Positions 10,732 through 21,318 of a stretch of 64,000 nt of DNA are shown in pieces. Location: NCBI GenBank assembly GCA_021030915.1, contig JAGEMR010000084.1, positions 62,001 through 126,000 of the forward strand, in the 5' to 3' direction. The notes beneath the pieces were generated by a model that worked only from the letters and a program-made list of their open reading frames with translations, did no database searches and had not been told where the DNA came from. Source of the DNA: Astrothelium macrocarpum (lineage: Eukaryota > Ascomycota > Dothideomycetes > Trypetheliales > Trypetheliaceae). The position numbers and the translations under genes were made by a program. Within the stretch, counting starts at the first letter, position 1, and each line of letters begins with the position of its first letter.

Positions 10732-12321
10732 CTATATATGGAATTTTGAGCACATATCATTAAATACAGGTTCTGTATTAGGCCTAGAAGGTGTTTTTTT
10801 TGCTTTTGGTACTGATTTAACTGGTGGAGTAGTAATTTTATCAATTTCCTGTCTAATCTGTTCTGCGTTTTTGAATTTCTCATTTGAATCTATTTCAATA
10901 GCCTTTTTAAATGATTTAAATATTCTCTATTTTTTTTGATATTTTAAATATCTAATTCTATCTTCTGTTATTATCAAATTAATTAAAATAGATATTAATA
11001 CCTTATCTATTTTTATATATAAATGTTTTATTTTTCTCATTTTTATTATAGATCCTATTATACGAAAAATTATCCGAAATTATTATTCATTATGAAATAT
11101 CTTAATTGAAAATGATCTAATACGTTTCTGAAATGATGTCCCAGATCTAGATTTAAATCCCATATATAAATTAAATACGAAAAATGAATTATATGATTTA
11201 TCTGAATTCAACAGTATCAAATCAGTTATTTTTCAATCAATACGAATATTTGATATTATAAAATCCTTTTAATATATAAAATTATAATAATAAATAAAAT
11301 AATTCTTTTTGATTATTATAATATTATTCAAATAAATAAAAAATTCGATATGATTATGATAACGTATTTTAATAAAATAGAATTTATAAAAATTTAATAA
11401 TTAAAGAATATGAATATTATAAAAAAATATAAATATTAATTCAATTTTGAAATTAATTTTATAAATATAAAAAAATTCAATATTGATATAATTAATATGG
11501 CCATTTAATAATAAAAATCTATATTTATTATATTAAAAATATATTTATAATTCAAATATATATTTTAATCATTTAAATCCAATTTTATTTGATATTCAAT
11601 TATTTTTTAAAATGATATAATTCCAATTCGGAAATTTATTTAAATAAAATTAATTTATTTAAAAAATTTTTTTTTTAAAAATAATAAATAAATTAATAAA
11701 ATAATTTTATAAAAAAATAATTTTAATAATTATAATTCATTTTCGATTTTATAATATTTTTTTAATAATCTATTTTTTATTGATATCAATAAATATTTTA
11801 AAATTAATATATATATTTAGATTTAGATTTTATTCATTCATATTTCATATATTTATTAATTGAATATTATATTTTTTTCGTATTTTTTTAAAATATTGAA
11901 TAAATATAATAATAAATTCTTTAAAAATATATTATATTCGTTTTATATTTAATTATTATTCAATTATCAAAATAATAGATAAATTATATCATATAAAATT
12001 ATTAATTCAATATTTATTAATTAATTTATCATTTTTAAAAATATAAATAATTTGAATAACCATTTTATGAATTCGAATATGATTAGAAAAAAATTGACAC
12101 ACATTTTTTTTAATAATTTATTATATGAAAAATTCCTTTTAATAAGAAATCAATCATTATTAGAATTCATGATTGAATTGATTATTTTATTAATCTTTGA
12201 TACGTTTATGAAGGATAGATCTGAATAGCCCATACGCGTCAGCAATTTTATTTATTGAAGAATAAACACCAGATTCGTAATCGCTAATAGCAGAAGTAAT
12301 AGTATGCTCACGATCAGACAT
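10732..12321 (-). pseudogene. Degraded pogo/Fot1-type transposase
   Basis: Reads on the minus strand from the ATG at the complement of 12319-12321. The first 43 residues are intact and carry a Psq-type helix-turn-helix (AISDYESGVYSSINKIADAY, then RSILHKRIKD). Immediately afterwards codons that should be CAA/CAG appear as TAA/TAG, the footprint of C-to-T mutation. The C-terminal end near 10735-10900 is again readable, with a basic, proline-rich tail (PVKSVPKAKKTPSRP). The catalytic DDE region lies in the nearly pure A/T core and cannot be recognised. The copy cannot encode a functional transposase. Confidence 0.82.
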
Positions 12322-12359
12322 ATTGAAGCAGTATGATGGGTGGTGGAGCGAATTGAATG

Positions 12360-12423
12360 AGATGAGACGAAATGGTGGAGGTGTGTCAAAACAGGGGGTG
12401 TGTCAGAACCCCCTACGCTGAGT
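12360..12423 (-). repeat. Right terminal inverted repeat of the pogo/Fot1-type element
   Basis: Exact 64-bp inverted copy of 10637-10700, followed by the TA duplication at 12424-12425. Its preservation contrasts with the heavily mutated interior. Confidence 0.93.
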
Positions 12424-12625
12424 TAGTAAAAGGAGGGGCCTTTTCGGGAACGAAGCCGAAGCCGCAAAAGCGCTGCAAGTACGTCAGTAGTCCAACCAGA
12501 AGATAAGACGGTAAGATCACTCGCAAGACTTCAATTCTCTGTCTCCAATCCCCTCAGTCGCGAAATCCAACCTCAACTCTACAACCTCCATCTCCAAAGC
12601 TTCAATCCCTCCACCACCTCACCAA

Positions 12626-12940
12626 ATGCCTCCTCTCCCACGGCCCCTTCTCCGCCTTCGCTCCCCTCGAACTCTCCCCGCCCTGCATCGCCGCGCCTTC
12701 ACGTCCGCAGCTCACCTCTGCATCAAAGAAGACAAACCGCACGAGCCGGAGCAGCTCGAGGCCGTCAAGCAGGAGCAGCTGAAGAAGCAGCGCGACGGCA
12801 AGGGCGAATGGCACGAGGAGCTCGCCAGCTCCGGCGAGACGCACGTCAAGGCCGATCGCGAGGAGGTGGATGATCATGGCCGGCATATGGAGGAGTTGCA
12901 GGAGCGGACGAAGGGGAAGGCGGAGAAGGGGGAGATATGA
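12626..12940 (+). CDS. Conserved small mitochondrial-type protein of filamentous fungi
   Basis: A single exon of 104 residues. The first 30 residues are Arg/Leu/Pro-rich without acidic residues (PRPLLRLRSPRTLPALHRRA), typical of a mitochondrial targeting sequence. The rest is highly charged and helical, with the segment GKGEWHEELASSGETHVKAD characteristic of a widespread uncharacterised fungal family that databases sometimes label 'mitochondrial carrier protein pet8', although it has no carrier repeats or membrane helices. The biochemical role is unknown. The gene begins only about 200 bp after the right end of the transposon, so its promoter is largely sequence next to the insertion. Confidence 0.8.
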   Translation: MPPLPRPLLRLRSPRTLPALHRRAFTSAAHLCIKEDKPHEPEQLEAVKQEQLKKQRDGKGEWHEELASSGETHVKADREEVDDHGRHMEELQERTKGKAEKGEI

Positions 12941-13553
12941 TAGGGTGGGTTACTGGGAAAGGATAGAGGAAAGGGGGAGAAGGTGAAGGTTGGAAGCTGG
13001 GGCTTTTGTCGGTCTTGGTTGCGACAGGCTGGTTGTTGGAGCGTGAGGTGTTGGTATTCTGGCATTGAGGTTGCAAGTGGCATTGATGCGTGTATGCTCT
13101 TCTCGATTTCGGTGAGCATGGGCATTGTACCAATTGAAATTCTCATTTCGGTGAAAATAAAGCTTTATGAATGACTTCAAAATACTCTTCTGTAAGGAAA
13201 ACAACACTCTAGTTCAATGATATATCGACGAGTGCCCGGAATCCATTTGAGGTTCTGGCCTTAACGATTTTCAAGTGCATCTTTTCGGCATTTGAGATCT
13301 TGAATTTGTGGGGTGTTCGCTTGTTACAAGATAATATTAAACGAAGAGGAAATTACGAGACTCAAAGCATATGAGCTCATACGATTCTAAACTTAGTGCA
13401 ATAGTACGTGCTAATTCCAAGCACTCGAATGCTCCTGAACATACCCAAAGCGCCCCAGACCTTCTGCGGAGTAAAGGCGCGAATGCGACACAAAAACGCT
13501 ATCATATGCAACGTTGGTATCCCTAGCCAACCCGAACGGGGCCTTTTATGGCG
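12941..13553. other. Convergent 3' intergenic region
   Basis: Lies between the stop of the small mitochondrial-type gene and the stop of the DOA4-like gene. It probably holds both 3' UTRs. An AATAAA-like AAAATAAAG occurs near 13155. No other feature is seen. Confidence 0.5.
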
Positions 13554-16500
13554 TCAGCGTGCTGGAGCTCGCTGGAAGAACACGATATAAGCCTGCTCAT
13601 TCTGCAACTTTGCACCCTCTCTCAGCCGTGCGGGCTCAAAGTCGTCCACCTTTGCATCATTAAACTGTCTCCAACATTGCCTCAACTGATCCTTGACGAG
13701 AGCCACGTAATGTCCACTTGTCATTGTTGTACCTATGTGCCTCATCACTGCGTACGCATCATATATTTGTGGAGGTGACATGGATGGGTCTGGTTTCAAT
13801 TGTTCCGGTCCCCACTTTCGCGCGATTAAATCAGCCTCTTCCGATGATGGTGGAGGAAGCATGTATGGTTCGAGATCAAGACCGTGTAACGGAAAGTCAA
13901 CGGGGGTGCGGACTTTTCGAGCAGCTTCTGTCCGGGATGCAGAGAATCGTTTGAAGTGAACGACCAAGAACTGGGGAGCACGGGTGATGGTTATCTGTTT
14001 GGTTGCCTCACGTTCCTTGTTGCACCGAGGACATTTCCAGACTTCGTCGCCAGAAAGTCGTTCCTCGGCGCAATAGTGGCGAAGACAGTCCCGTATGTCG
14101 CCTGTGCCGGAACGCGGAATTTCGACACTGATGCTGTAAAAAGCTTCATAAGTCGTGGATGTGAAGTTGCAGGTCACGCATCGCAAACGAGAAGCGTGCT
14201 GTCCCCCAAATAAGGTTGTGAGGTAAGATTGTTCTCGATGGACATATCGAAGCCATTCAGCCTTGGAGACGTAAAACTTGGGCGAACGCTCACGGGTAGC
14301 TTCCTCCTCGACTGTGAGGCTCCGTAATGGAGAACGTGACCAGTTGGTATTGAGGTCTTCATGTAATACGTCAATAAGGAAATCAAAGAATTCTTTGGCG
14401 TCCTGTTGCCGGTCAATTCCCCATTCCTGATTTAATCTCGCACAATAGCCACGGAATGAAGATGGTCGGATGGCAGAGACGTCTCCTTTCCAAAGACTCC
14501 GGATGACAATTGCAAAGAATTCGGGCATGAGTCCTCTAGATCCTTTCCAGTTCTCTTTTTGCACAAAGCTTCGAAAAGCGTCATAGCGAAAAAACATTGA
14601 CAAGGGCGCGGTAGCACTCAGACATTGAAGGGTGGCATTCATGTAGCAGGTCACGCCAAAGTTGACCAGGCCCGTACGAGGAAGTCGCAGATTCTGAGGA
14701 AGATTTTGTGGTGGAATGTAGGAAGGTAGATGGGCTGTGCGCGACTGAGGAGCGTTTGAAGAAACGCTTCGATCGTGCACACCACTGTAGCTGACTCTGG
14801 GAGCTGCCGGAGCCGGTCGCGTTGGAACTTGCGGCATTGGCGGTGGCCGGTAGCTTGGAACAGGAGGTGGCGAACGCTCTGGCGGTAATGGAGCCACCAT
14901 AGACTGCTGCTCAAAGGCCGAAACTTCAGGAAATCGTCGTAGATAATCTTCGTAACTCCTCACAATAGGGGTCGCGTTCTCAGGTTGCTCTTCATCGTCT
15001 TCTCCAGGCTGGGGTGGTTCCACAGATACACTCTCGATTCGAGCCTTCTCGACCCATTTTCGTTCTTCTTCGGCATCAAGAGGATTATAGTCCCGTAAAC
15101 GCCGTTTCTGTACGAGCAGACTCGATTCTCGAGCGATAGGAACTCTGCCAAGCCGTCTCGCTGCCTTTTCAGACCTTTGTGATCTGACAAAACCGAGGGT
15201 GTCTGAAGTCTTCAAACCCTGTTCTCCGATTAAATCAGCCCAAGCTTCAATGCCACCATTTAGGAGTATCGGAGGTCGACGCAAGGGCTTTTCTTGATTG
15301 AACTCCAAAAGAGCGTCGTGTAGGGATCGTAATGCGATTCCACTTTCCATCATGGCAACATTATTGCTTAGATACGCGTCTGACGATGTTCCTCGGTCGT
15401 AATACACGACAAGATCATAGTGATCACGGCGATCAAACATTTCTTGTTCAGCATCAGGGCAAATCACCAACGAATCTTGAAGTTCTTCCGCAGACATTCT
15501 GGGGCGTAATCCGGTGGGTTCTATGCACATTATCGATTGGGACCAGATATGGCCTTGATCAAATTCCACACGCGGCCGTACATCAATGAGTAGCACAGCA
15601 TACATGCGAAGAAAATCATACAGTTTCGTTGCAGGTATTTGTGTTTCCATCGATAAATTGAGCGAGTTGACTCTTGTAGTCCTGCTTGTACGGGTACCGT
15701 TTCCAGATGTTGGAAAGTACGAAGAGACCGAGCCTTCATCTATGCTAGGCTGTCGAGAAGACTCACCAGAAGCAGCAATGGTGCTAGCGCGTCGACCGGT
15801 TGGTACCATGCTTCGAGCGGTTGTTCGCGGAGGGTTAATGCTTGCTGGAGTTGGCATATTGCGAGCAGGGCTGTATGTCGGGCTCGGTTCTTTGGGCATT
15901 GCATTGGCGATGTGAGTATCCAACGGTAATTTTGGCGGATGTGGAGGACCCATGCCACCCTGTGGCATTCCTCGAGGTCCAGCTGGCCGTTTCATCGGGG
16001 AAGTGCCGGTGCCCTGATTTCCATAAGGTGCGGCCGATTCCCAATTTGAAGGTGAAGGCATTGTTACAGGAGACTCTGCTGATGTAGACCGCTGCGAAGA
16101 TGACGTTCCAGGTCTAAGCGATGACGGGACGGTATCAACGGGAATACCAGATGTTCTTAGACGAGCAAAGCGCTCTCCAAGAGCGTCAGTTGGTAATGGT
16201 CTTATTTGATCGTGCGTTTCGCCATTTCCAAACTGTACGTTCCGTCCGTGCATACCCTCTGGTTTGGGATGTACAGGAGGTCTCTGTTTGGAAGGAGTTG
16301 AACGGCCAGACGGAATATCTGAAAGACTGCCTACTGAAGTGCGCTGATTCGCGCGCTTTGGGCTTTGCCCATTCTCATATACTGGCCCATCGGGCATGGA
16401 TATGTAGCCTTGGTCTGAAGATGCTGCATGAGAATGGAAAGAACGGGTAGAATCTCGACTGGAAGGTCGGCTTCGTGGTGCACCAATGCCCGGATAAGCC

Positions 16501-17121
16501 CTTGTCGGTTGAATGCCACTCCTTCGATTGTCATTAATGATGATCTCTTTGATGTTTGAAAATTGGTCATGTTGGGCATCCAGTTTCTAAATTTCGGCGT
16601 CAGCACCTACACAATAGAGTATTTTATTCTCCTACCTTTTTGAGTTCTTTATTTTCACGATGAAGGCGACCTCTATCTCCTTGAAGAGCTGGGGCATCCT
16701 TGTGTCTCGGTACTATGTTTAGCACAATTTCTGACGCTGTCAGATATTCAAGATAAGCTAGGTCCGGACGGCGAAATTCTACATTGGTCTCAGCTGAGCG
16801 CGCAGATTCGGAAGCTTGACTCAAAAGGACGTTGATCTGGATTTTGTATTATGAGTCAGTTTGCCATGAAAGAGAAAGTCATGGATGATATACAGAAGCA
16901 TAAGGATTGATAGCTTGGGACGCTTTTGCCTGCAAATCCAAAATATGAGGCATAGGCCGCAGCGAATGTGCATGATTCGCAGGCGCACCCCCATTGGCAC
17001 CAGGCCATTGCCTTGGAGGTCCGTGAGTATTGTTCACATTGTATGGTTCACCGTGGCTGGCACTGTTGCGTCCTGATCGAGGCGGTGACGGGGGCGGCGG
17101 CAATGGTGCCGCAGCGCTCAT
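13554..17121 (-). CDS. DOA4: Ubiquitin carboxyl-terminal hydrolase, Doa4/Ubp4 type (rhodanese + USP)
   Basis: Exons 17121-16894, 16836-16636 and 16586-13554 give 1153 residues. Domain order: a proline-rich N-terminus; a helical USP8-dimer/MIT-like segment (residues about 77-160, INVLLSQASESARSAE); a low-complexity linker; a rhodanese-like domain (about 400-540, LLIDVRPRVEFDQGHIW); and a C-terminal USP domain from about 715. The USP catalytic Cys is in GVTCYMNATLQ, the His in TSGHYVALVKD and the Asp in FNDAKVDDF. Two CxxC pairs (CVTC, CPRC) form the usual zinc-finger insertion. Yeast Doa4 removes ubiquitin from cargo at late endosomes before it enters multivesicular bodies, acting with ESCRT-III. 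The gene is head-to-head with the ESCRT-0 gene VPS27 across 459 bp. The family is certain; the Doa4 rather than Ubp5/Ubp7 assignment follows from the rhodanese + USP layout. Confidence 0.92.
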
Positions 17122-17580
17122 AGCTGTAGACCAGAAAGTTTTGGGGCGAGCGACATGTCTAGAGGCTCAACTGGTGTCTGTAACTTTTCTTGTTGCGCCG
17201 CACGTTGGTGGATGTCAGACTTGGAAGCAAAGGCTCGACGAGAGATGGAGGGCTGGCAAGAGAACGAGAGACGAGAGTCGGCCAAAGCACTTCAATGGCT
17301 CCTCGGCAGAAGCAGTTGAATGCGACGAGATGCCTTTGGAGCGGTGGGTGAGGGTGGAGAGAAAATGGGAGGGCGTCATGCTGGGCTGGGCCCTGAGACA
17401 TGTGCCCACACTCGTCATCGGTCTGACGCCTCTGTTTGGCCACACCTTATACCTCCCTCTACACCCATCCTTGCCTTGTCTTTGTCTGCTCGGGGTATTA
17501 GCCTTGGACGAACTCGATTTTGTCTTCTAGGCTTTCTTTATCGTTGAACATACCAGGCATCCTGAGCGCTTCACCTCATC
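17122..17580. promoter_or_regulatory. Shared divergent promoter of DOA4 and VPS27
   Basis: 459 bp between the two start codons, transcribed away in both directions. A CT-rich tract (about 17440-17500) precedes the VPS27 start, as is common in fungal core promoters. No clear TATA box was seen. Joint regulation of the two endosomal genes is an inference from the arrangement. Confidence 0.55.
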
Positions 17581-20234
17581 ATGGCGGGCTGGTTCGCCTC
17601 GAGCTCGGAGCTCGACCAACAGATTGAACGGGCAACATCCTCGAGCTTGTAAGTTTGTTGCATTGCACCAAACACGCAGCGCTGGAACACTTCTAATGGA
17701 TGCAGAGAGGACATTGCTCTCAACCTGGAAATCTCCGACCTCATCCGATCCAAAACCGTCCAGCCAAAAGAAGCTATGCGTTCCCTAAAAAAGCGTCTAG
17801 GCAACAAGAATCCGAATATCCAGCTGGCCACCCTAAACGTAAGGCCGGATCCGCCTTGTGTTGATCTTCATACTGACTAGGCTCCAGCTTACCGATACAT
17901 GTGTGAAAAATGGCGGGTCCCATTTTATAGCTGAAATAGCTTCGAGAGAATTCATCGACAATCTTACCTCCATACTAAAGTCATACGGGAGTACTGCACC
18001 AAACGAGGACGTCAAGAATAAATTGTTAGACCTCATACAGGGTTGGGCCGTTGCTGCTGAAGGCCAGAGCAACCTCAACTACGTCTACGAGGTTTATAGG
18101 ACCTTACAACGGGAAGGCTACCGCTTTCCACCGAGGGTGGATATCGCACGGAGCATGTTTGACAGCAGTGCGGTATGTATCGGCTCTCTTTGAAATACTG
18201 TCACTATCGTCTAATGCTTGTTAGCCTCCTGAGTGGACGGACTCGGATGTCTGCATGAGATGTCGGGAAAAGTTCACATTTACAAATCGCAAGCACCATT
18301 GTCGGAATTGCGGTAATGTCTTCTGTGGCTCTTGTTCGAGCAAATCCATCCCTCTTCCACACCTTGGCATTATGCAAGCCGTACGGGTCGATGATGGTTG
18401 CTATGCAAGAATCACTGAAAAGTCCAGGGGAACGCCACTGTCACCAGGTGGGGGATTTTCGAAGCCGGCGCGGACACTATATCAAGGCTCTATGCAACCA
18501 AGAGATGCACGAGTAGATGACAGTTTTGATGCAGACTTGAAGCGCGCTCTTGAAATGAGTTTGGAGGAAAGCAAAGGCTCCTCGAATTCAGGATATGTGC
18601 CACAGTCTCAACCGCAAAAACAAGCGCCAACTACGAATGGCGCATCTAAGAAATTACCTCCTGTGGATGAGGAAGATGATCCGGAATTGAAAGCTGCTAT
18701 TGCAGCATCCTTGAAAGATATGGAAGAACAGAAAAAGAAGCATGCGGCAGCCCTGAAAGAGCAATCAAAAGCACCCAACGGATTTCCCACCGTATCTGTA
18801 CAAAAGAACGATTACGAGCTCACGCCCGTCGAAGCTGAAAATATCCATTTGTTTTCGACGCTCGTTGATCGATTGCAACATCAACCTCCTGGTACAATTC
18901 TGCGTGAACCGCAAATTCAAGAACTGTATGAGAGTATTGGCATGTTGAGACCAAAGCTAGCACGGACTTATGGAGAGACGATGAGTAAGCATGGTAAGTA
19001 CTTGTCCTTTGGATTTCCTTTGCTTTCTATGAGTAAGTCTGATTGCGCGTCAGATACCCTATTGGACTTGCATTCCAAATTGGCAACGGTAGTCAGGTAT
19101 TACGACCGCATGCTAGAAGACCGACTATCAAGTACATATAATCAGAATCCTTCTCGAGCATATCCATCTTCAACATATTCATCCAGGCCTATGTCAAGCA
19201 TGTATCCAAACCTACAAACGAGTGCACCAGATGGACAAAGCACGGCCGAGAGTTTCTATACTGGAAACGTCCCGCCTCCTGCTCAAGCTCCATATGCCAC
19301 TTACCAAAATCCACCCTCACCATACCAGTCTCTCAATAAGCGCGCAACGATACACGCGGGAGCCTATGGTGGCCAACTTTCCCAGTCAAATTCTCAATAT
19401 GGACAGCAATATGACAGTCGATATAATGGTCAGCCCCAACAGCAGACACCTGGACCAGCATATCAACAACAACCTGAACAGGCCCCACACCTGGATCGGA
19501 GACATTCATCCCAGCAGTACCCATCTCAGCCACCCGCACAATACCCGCCTTCTCAAGCACCAACAAGTCCCGGTACAGCATATTACTATGGTGAACAGGC
19601 ACCCCAAGTTCAGGAACCTCCGCCTCAGGCACCAATGCCCCAAGCCACCCCAACACCACTGGCCAACGGTCAATCTGTGATGCAGCAGCCATCTTCTCCT
19701 GAGCAGTATCAACATGTTCAACCGACTTTCCAACAGCAGACGCAATATCCGCCACAATATCAACCCCCACCGCAAGAGCAGCCTGCATATCCACCACAAC
19801 CTACTTATCCACCGCAAAACCAGCCGCCACCACAAGAACAACCCGTGCATGCACAAATTCAACCCAACCAATATCAGCAACCTTCCATTCTCGCGCCACA
19901 ATACGTCTCCTCACCTCCGCAACCCGAACATTCCGAAGTTCCCTCTCAACAATTCTATCAGCAAGCTCCTCCTCAACAACAGTCACAACCTCAGCCGCAA
20001 CCGCCACTGGCACAACAAACACCGCAGGCGCAACATCTGCCGCAGGCACAGCATCCACCTCAAGCGCAACACGCTCCACAGGCTTCGTATCAGCAACCTC
20101 CCCAGTGGCAAGTACCACCCTCCCAGAATATACCGGCGTCATATGCACCCCAGTACACGCAAGAATCGTTTCCCAGTGCACCGCAGCACCAGCCTCAGGT
20201 CAAAGCAGTGGAGGAGGCGCTCATCGAATTGTAG
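17581..20234 (+). CDS. VPS27: ESCRT-0 subunit Vps27 (VHS, FYVE, UIMs, clathrin box)
   Basis: Exons 17581-17648, 17706-17838, 17888-18172 and 18225-20234, the last interrupted by a probable in-frame 60-nt intron (18994-19053), giving about 811 residues. VHS domain at residues 10-150 (LATLNLTDTCVKNGGSHF). FYVE zinc finger at about 165-225 with the PI3P-binding signature RKHHCRNCG. Two ubiquitin-interacting motifs (DLKRALEMSLEES, ELKAAIAASLKD). A helical core (LLDLHSKLATVVRYY) corresponds to the Hse1-binding region. A long Gln/Pro-rich tail ends in EEALIEL, which resembles a clathrin box. Vps27 with Hse1 gathers ubiquitinated cargo on endosomes and recruits ESCRT-I. Its divergent neighbour DOA4 acts at the end of the same pathway. 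Confidence 0.93.
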
Positions 20235-21318
20235 AAACTTTATCTTTATTCGTTGAAAGTTTTCCAGCATACTCGGTTCTCTGTCTATTTATCTCTTAAG
20301 TGCTCTACCAATCATGCATAGCATTTGCTGTCTTGCAGCTGCTGCTGATGCGTATTGTATTCTGTGCACCGGCAAGCCTGCTTTCTCGGCTTTCCTTCCA
20401 TTGTTGGATGTACGCATTGTGTCTGTGTAAGGTAGTGCCGATTCTATATCAGGACCGTGGCGATGGCTTATAGCCAGGCCCAATCGCATATAGCCAAAAA
20501 CGCTAAACTATAGTCAATTGATTGTATTATACTCCATGTCTTGTTTGCATAGCTCCCCATGTTGATACAAAAGTCGAGTTGCATGCTCGCCTAAAATGTG
20601 CCAATGTCGTAAACCGTTCACACGTACGATTAGGCAGGAATTGACGCGCATTTGAGTATTTTTGACATTTTTTTCAACTAATGCCATGATTTTGTACATT
20701 TGTCCTCGCAAGTCCATCTATCCCGGTATTAAATGACATACACGGTCAGCCATCAGCAATCGCGAAGACAGTCCTTGTTCCATATCCTCTTGAAGGAAAC
20801 ACCAGTCCCGTCTGAAGCTTCAAAATCAATCCTGTAAGCTTCCGACATTTGCCTGGCCATACACAAGCCCAGGCCTTTACAACAGAAGACAACGAATATA
20901 CTATCGAATTTCCTATCCCCCCAATTGGGGCTGCGAAATGCGATACAAGAATTGAACAGAGGCCAGATAGACAGGAAGCGAATGGAGCAAATAACGCTTG
21001 AACGCATAGACAAAAAAAGAGATACAAGAAACTTGTTTAATCCTAGGAAGATTTGACGCTTCCGTAGTCCTATTTGCAAACACCATTCTATGTTTCGTGG
21101 GCAGGTAGCTGAGTGGTGGAAAGAGCCTTCATTGCACCGAAGGATCACAGAGAAATGAAACAAACCGCAACGAGTCGAAGTCTTCATCGCATCGACTCGA
21201 AGCGGCGCCGCAAAATGCACTAAACATGCATAAGAGGCTCGGGAGGTACAATGCTTGGACTGCAAATACTCAAACACACCGCGACGCGGCGAGTCGACGA
21301 GAAATCGGAAATGGCATT
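20235..21318. other. Convergent intergenic region
   Basis: Between the VPS27 stop and the glycosyltransferase stop. It should contain both 3' UTRs. Short frames on the minus strand (20746-21337) lack any domain or codon pattern. No further feature is seen. Confidence 0.5.

Larger units (their letters stand above)
10637..12423. mobile_element. pogo/Fot1-type (Tc1/mariner) DNA transposon, RIP-degraded
   Basis: A 1787-bp element bounded by perfect 64-bp inverted repeats and flanked by TA on both sides (10635-10636 and 12424-12425), the target-site duplication of Tc1/mariner-type elements. The interior, especially 10900-12200, is almost entirely A and T and full of TAA/TAG/TGA codons, while both ends and the adjacent 100-200 bp keep normal composition. 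Remnants of a pogo-type transposase are readable on the minus strand. The pattern fits repeat-induced point mutation (C to T) of a once-active copy. Superfamily assignment rests on the TA duplication, TIR size and the N-terminal HTH remnant. Confidence 0.9.

Noticed and set aside
19506..20256. Several long frames overlapping the end of VPS27
   Set aside because: Gln/Pro-rich low-complexity coding DNA opens alternative frames; the VPS27 frame continues from recognisable domains to the clathrin-box-like end.
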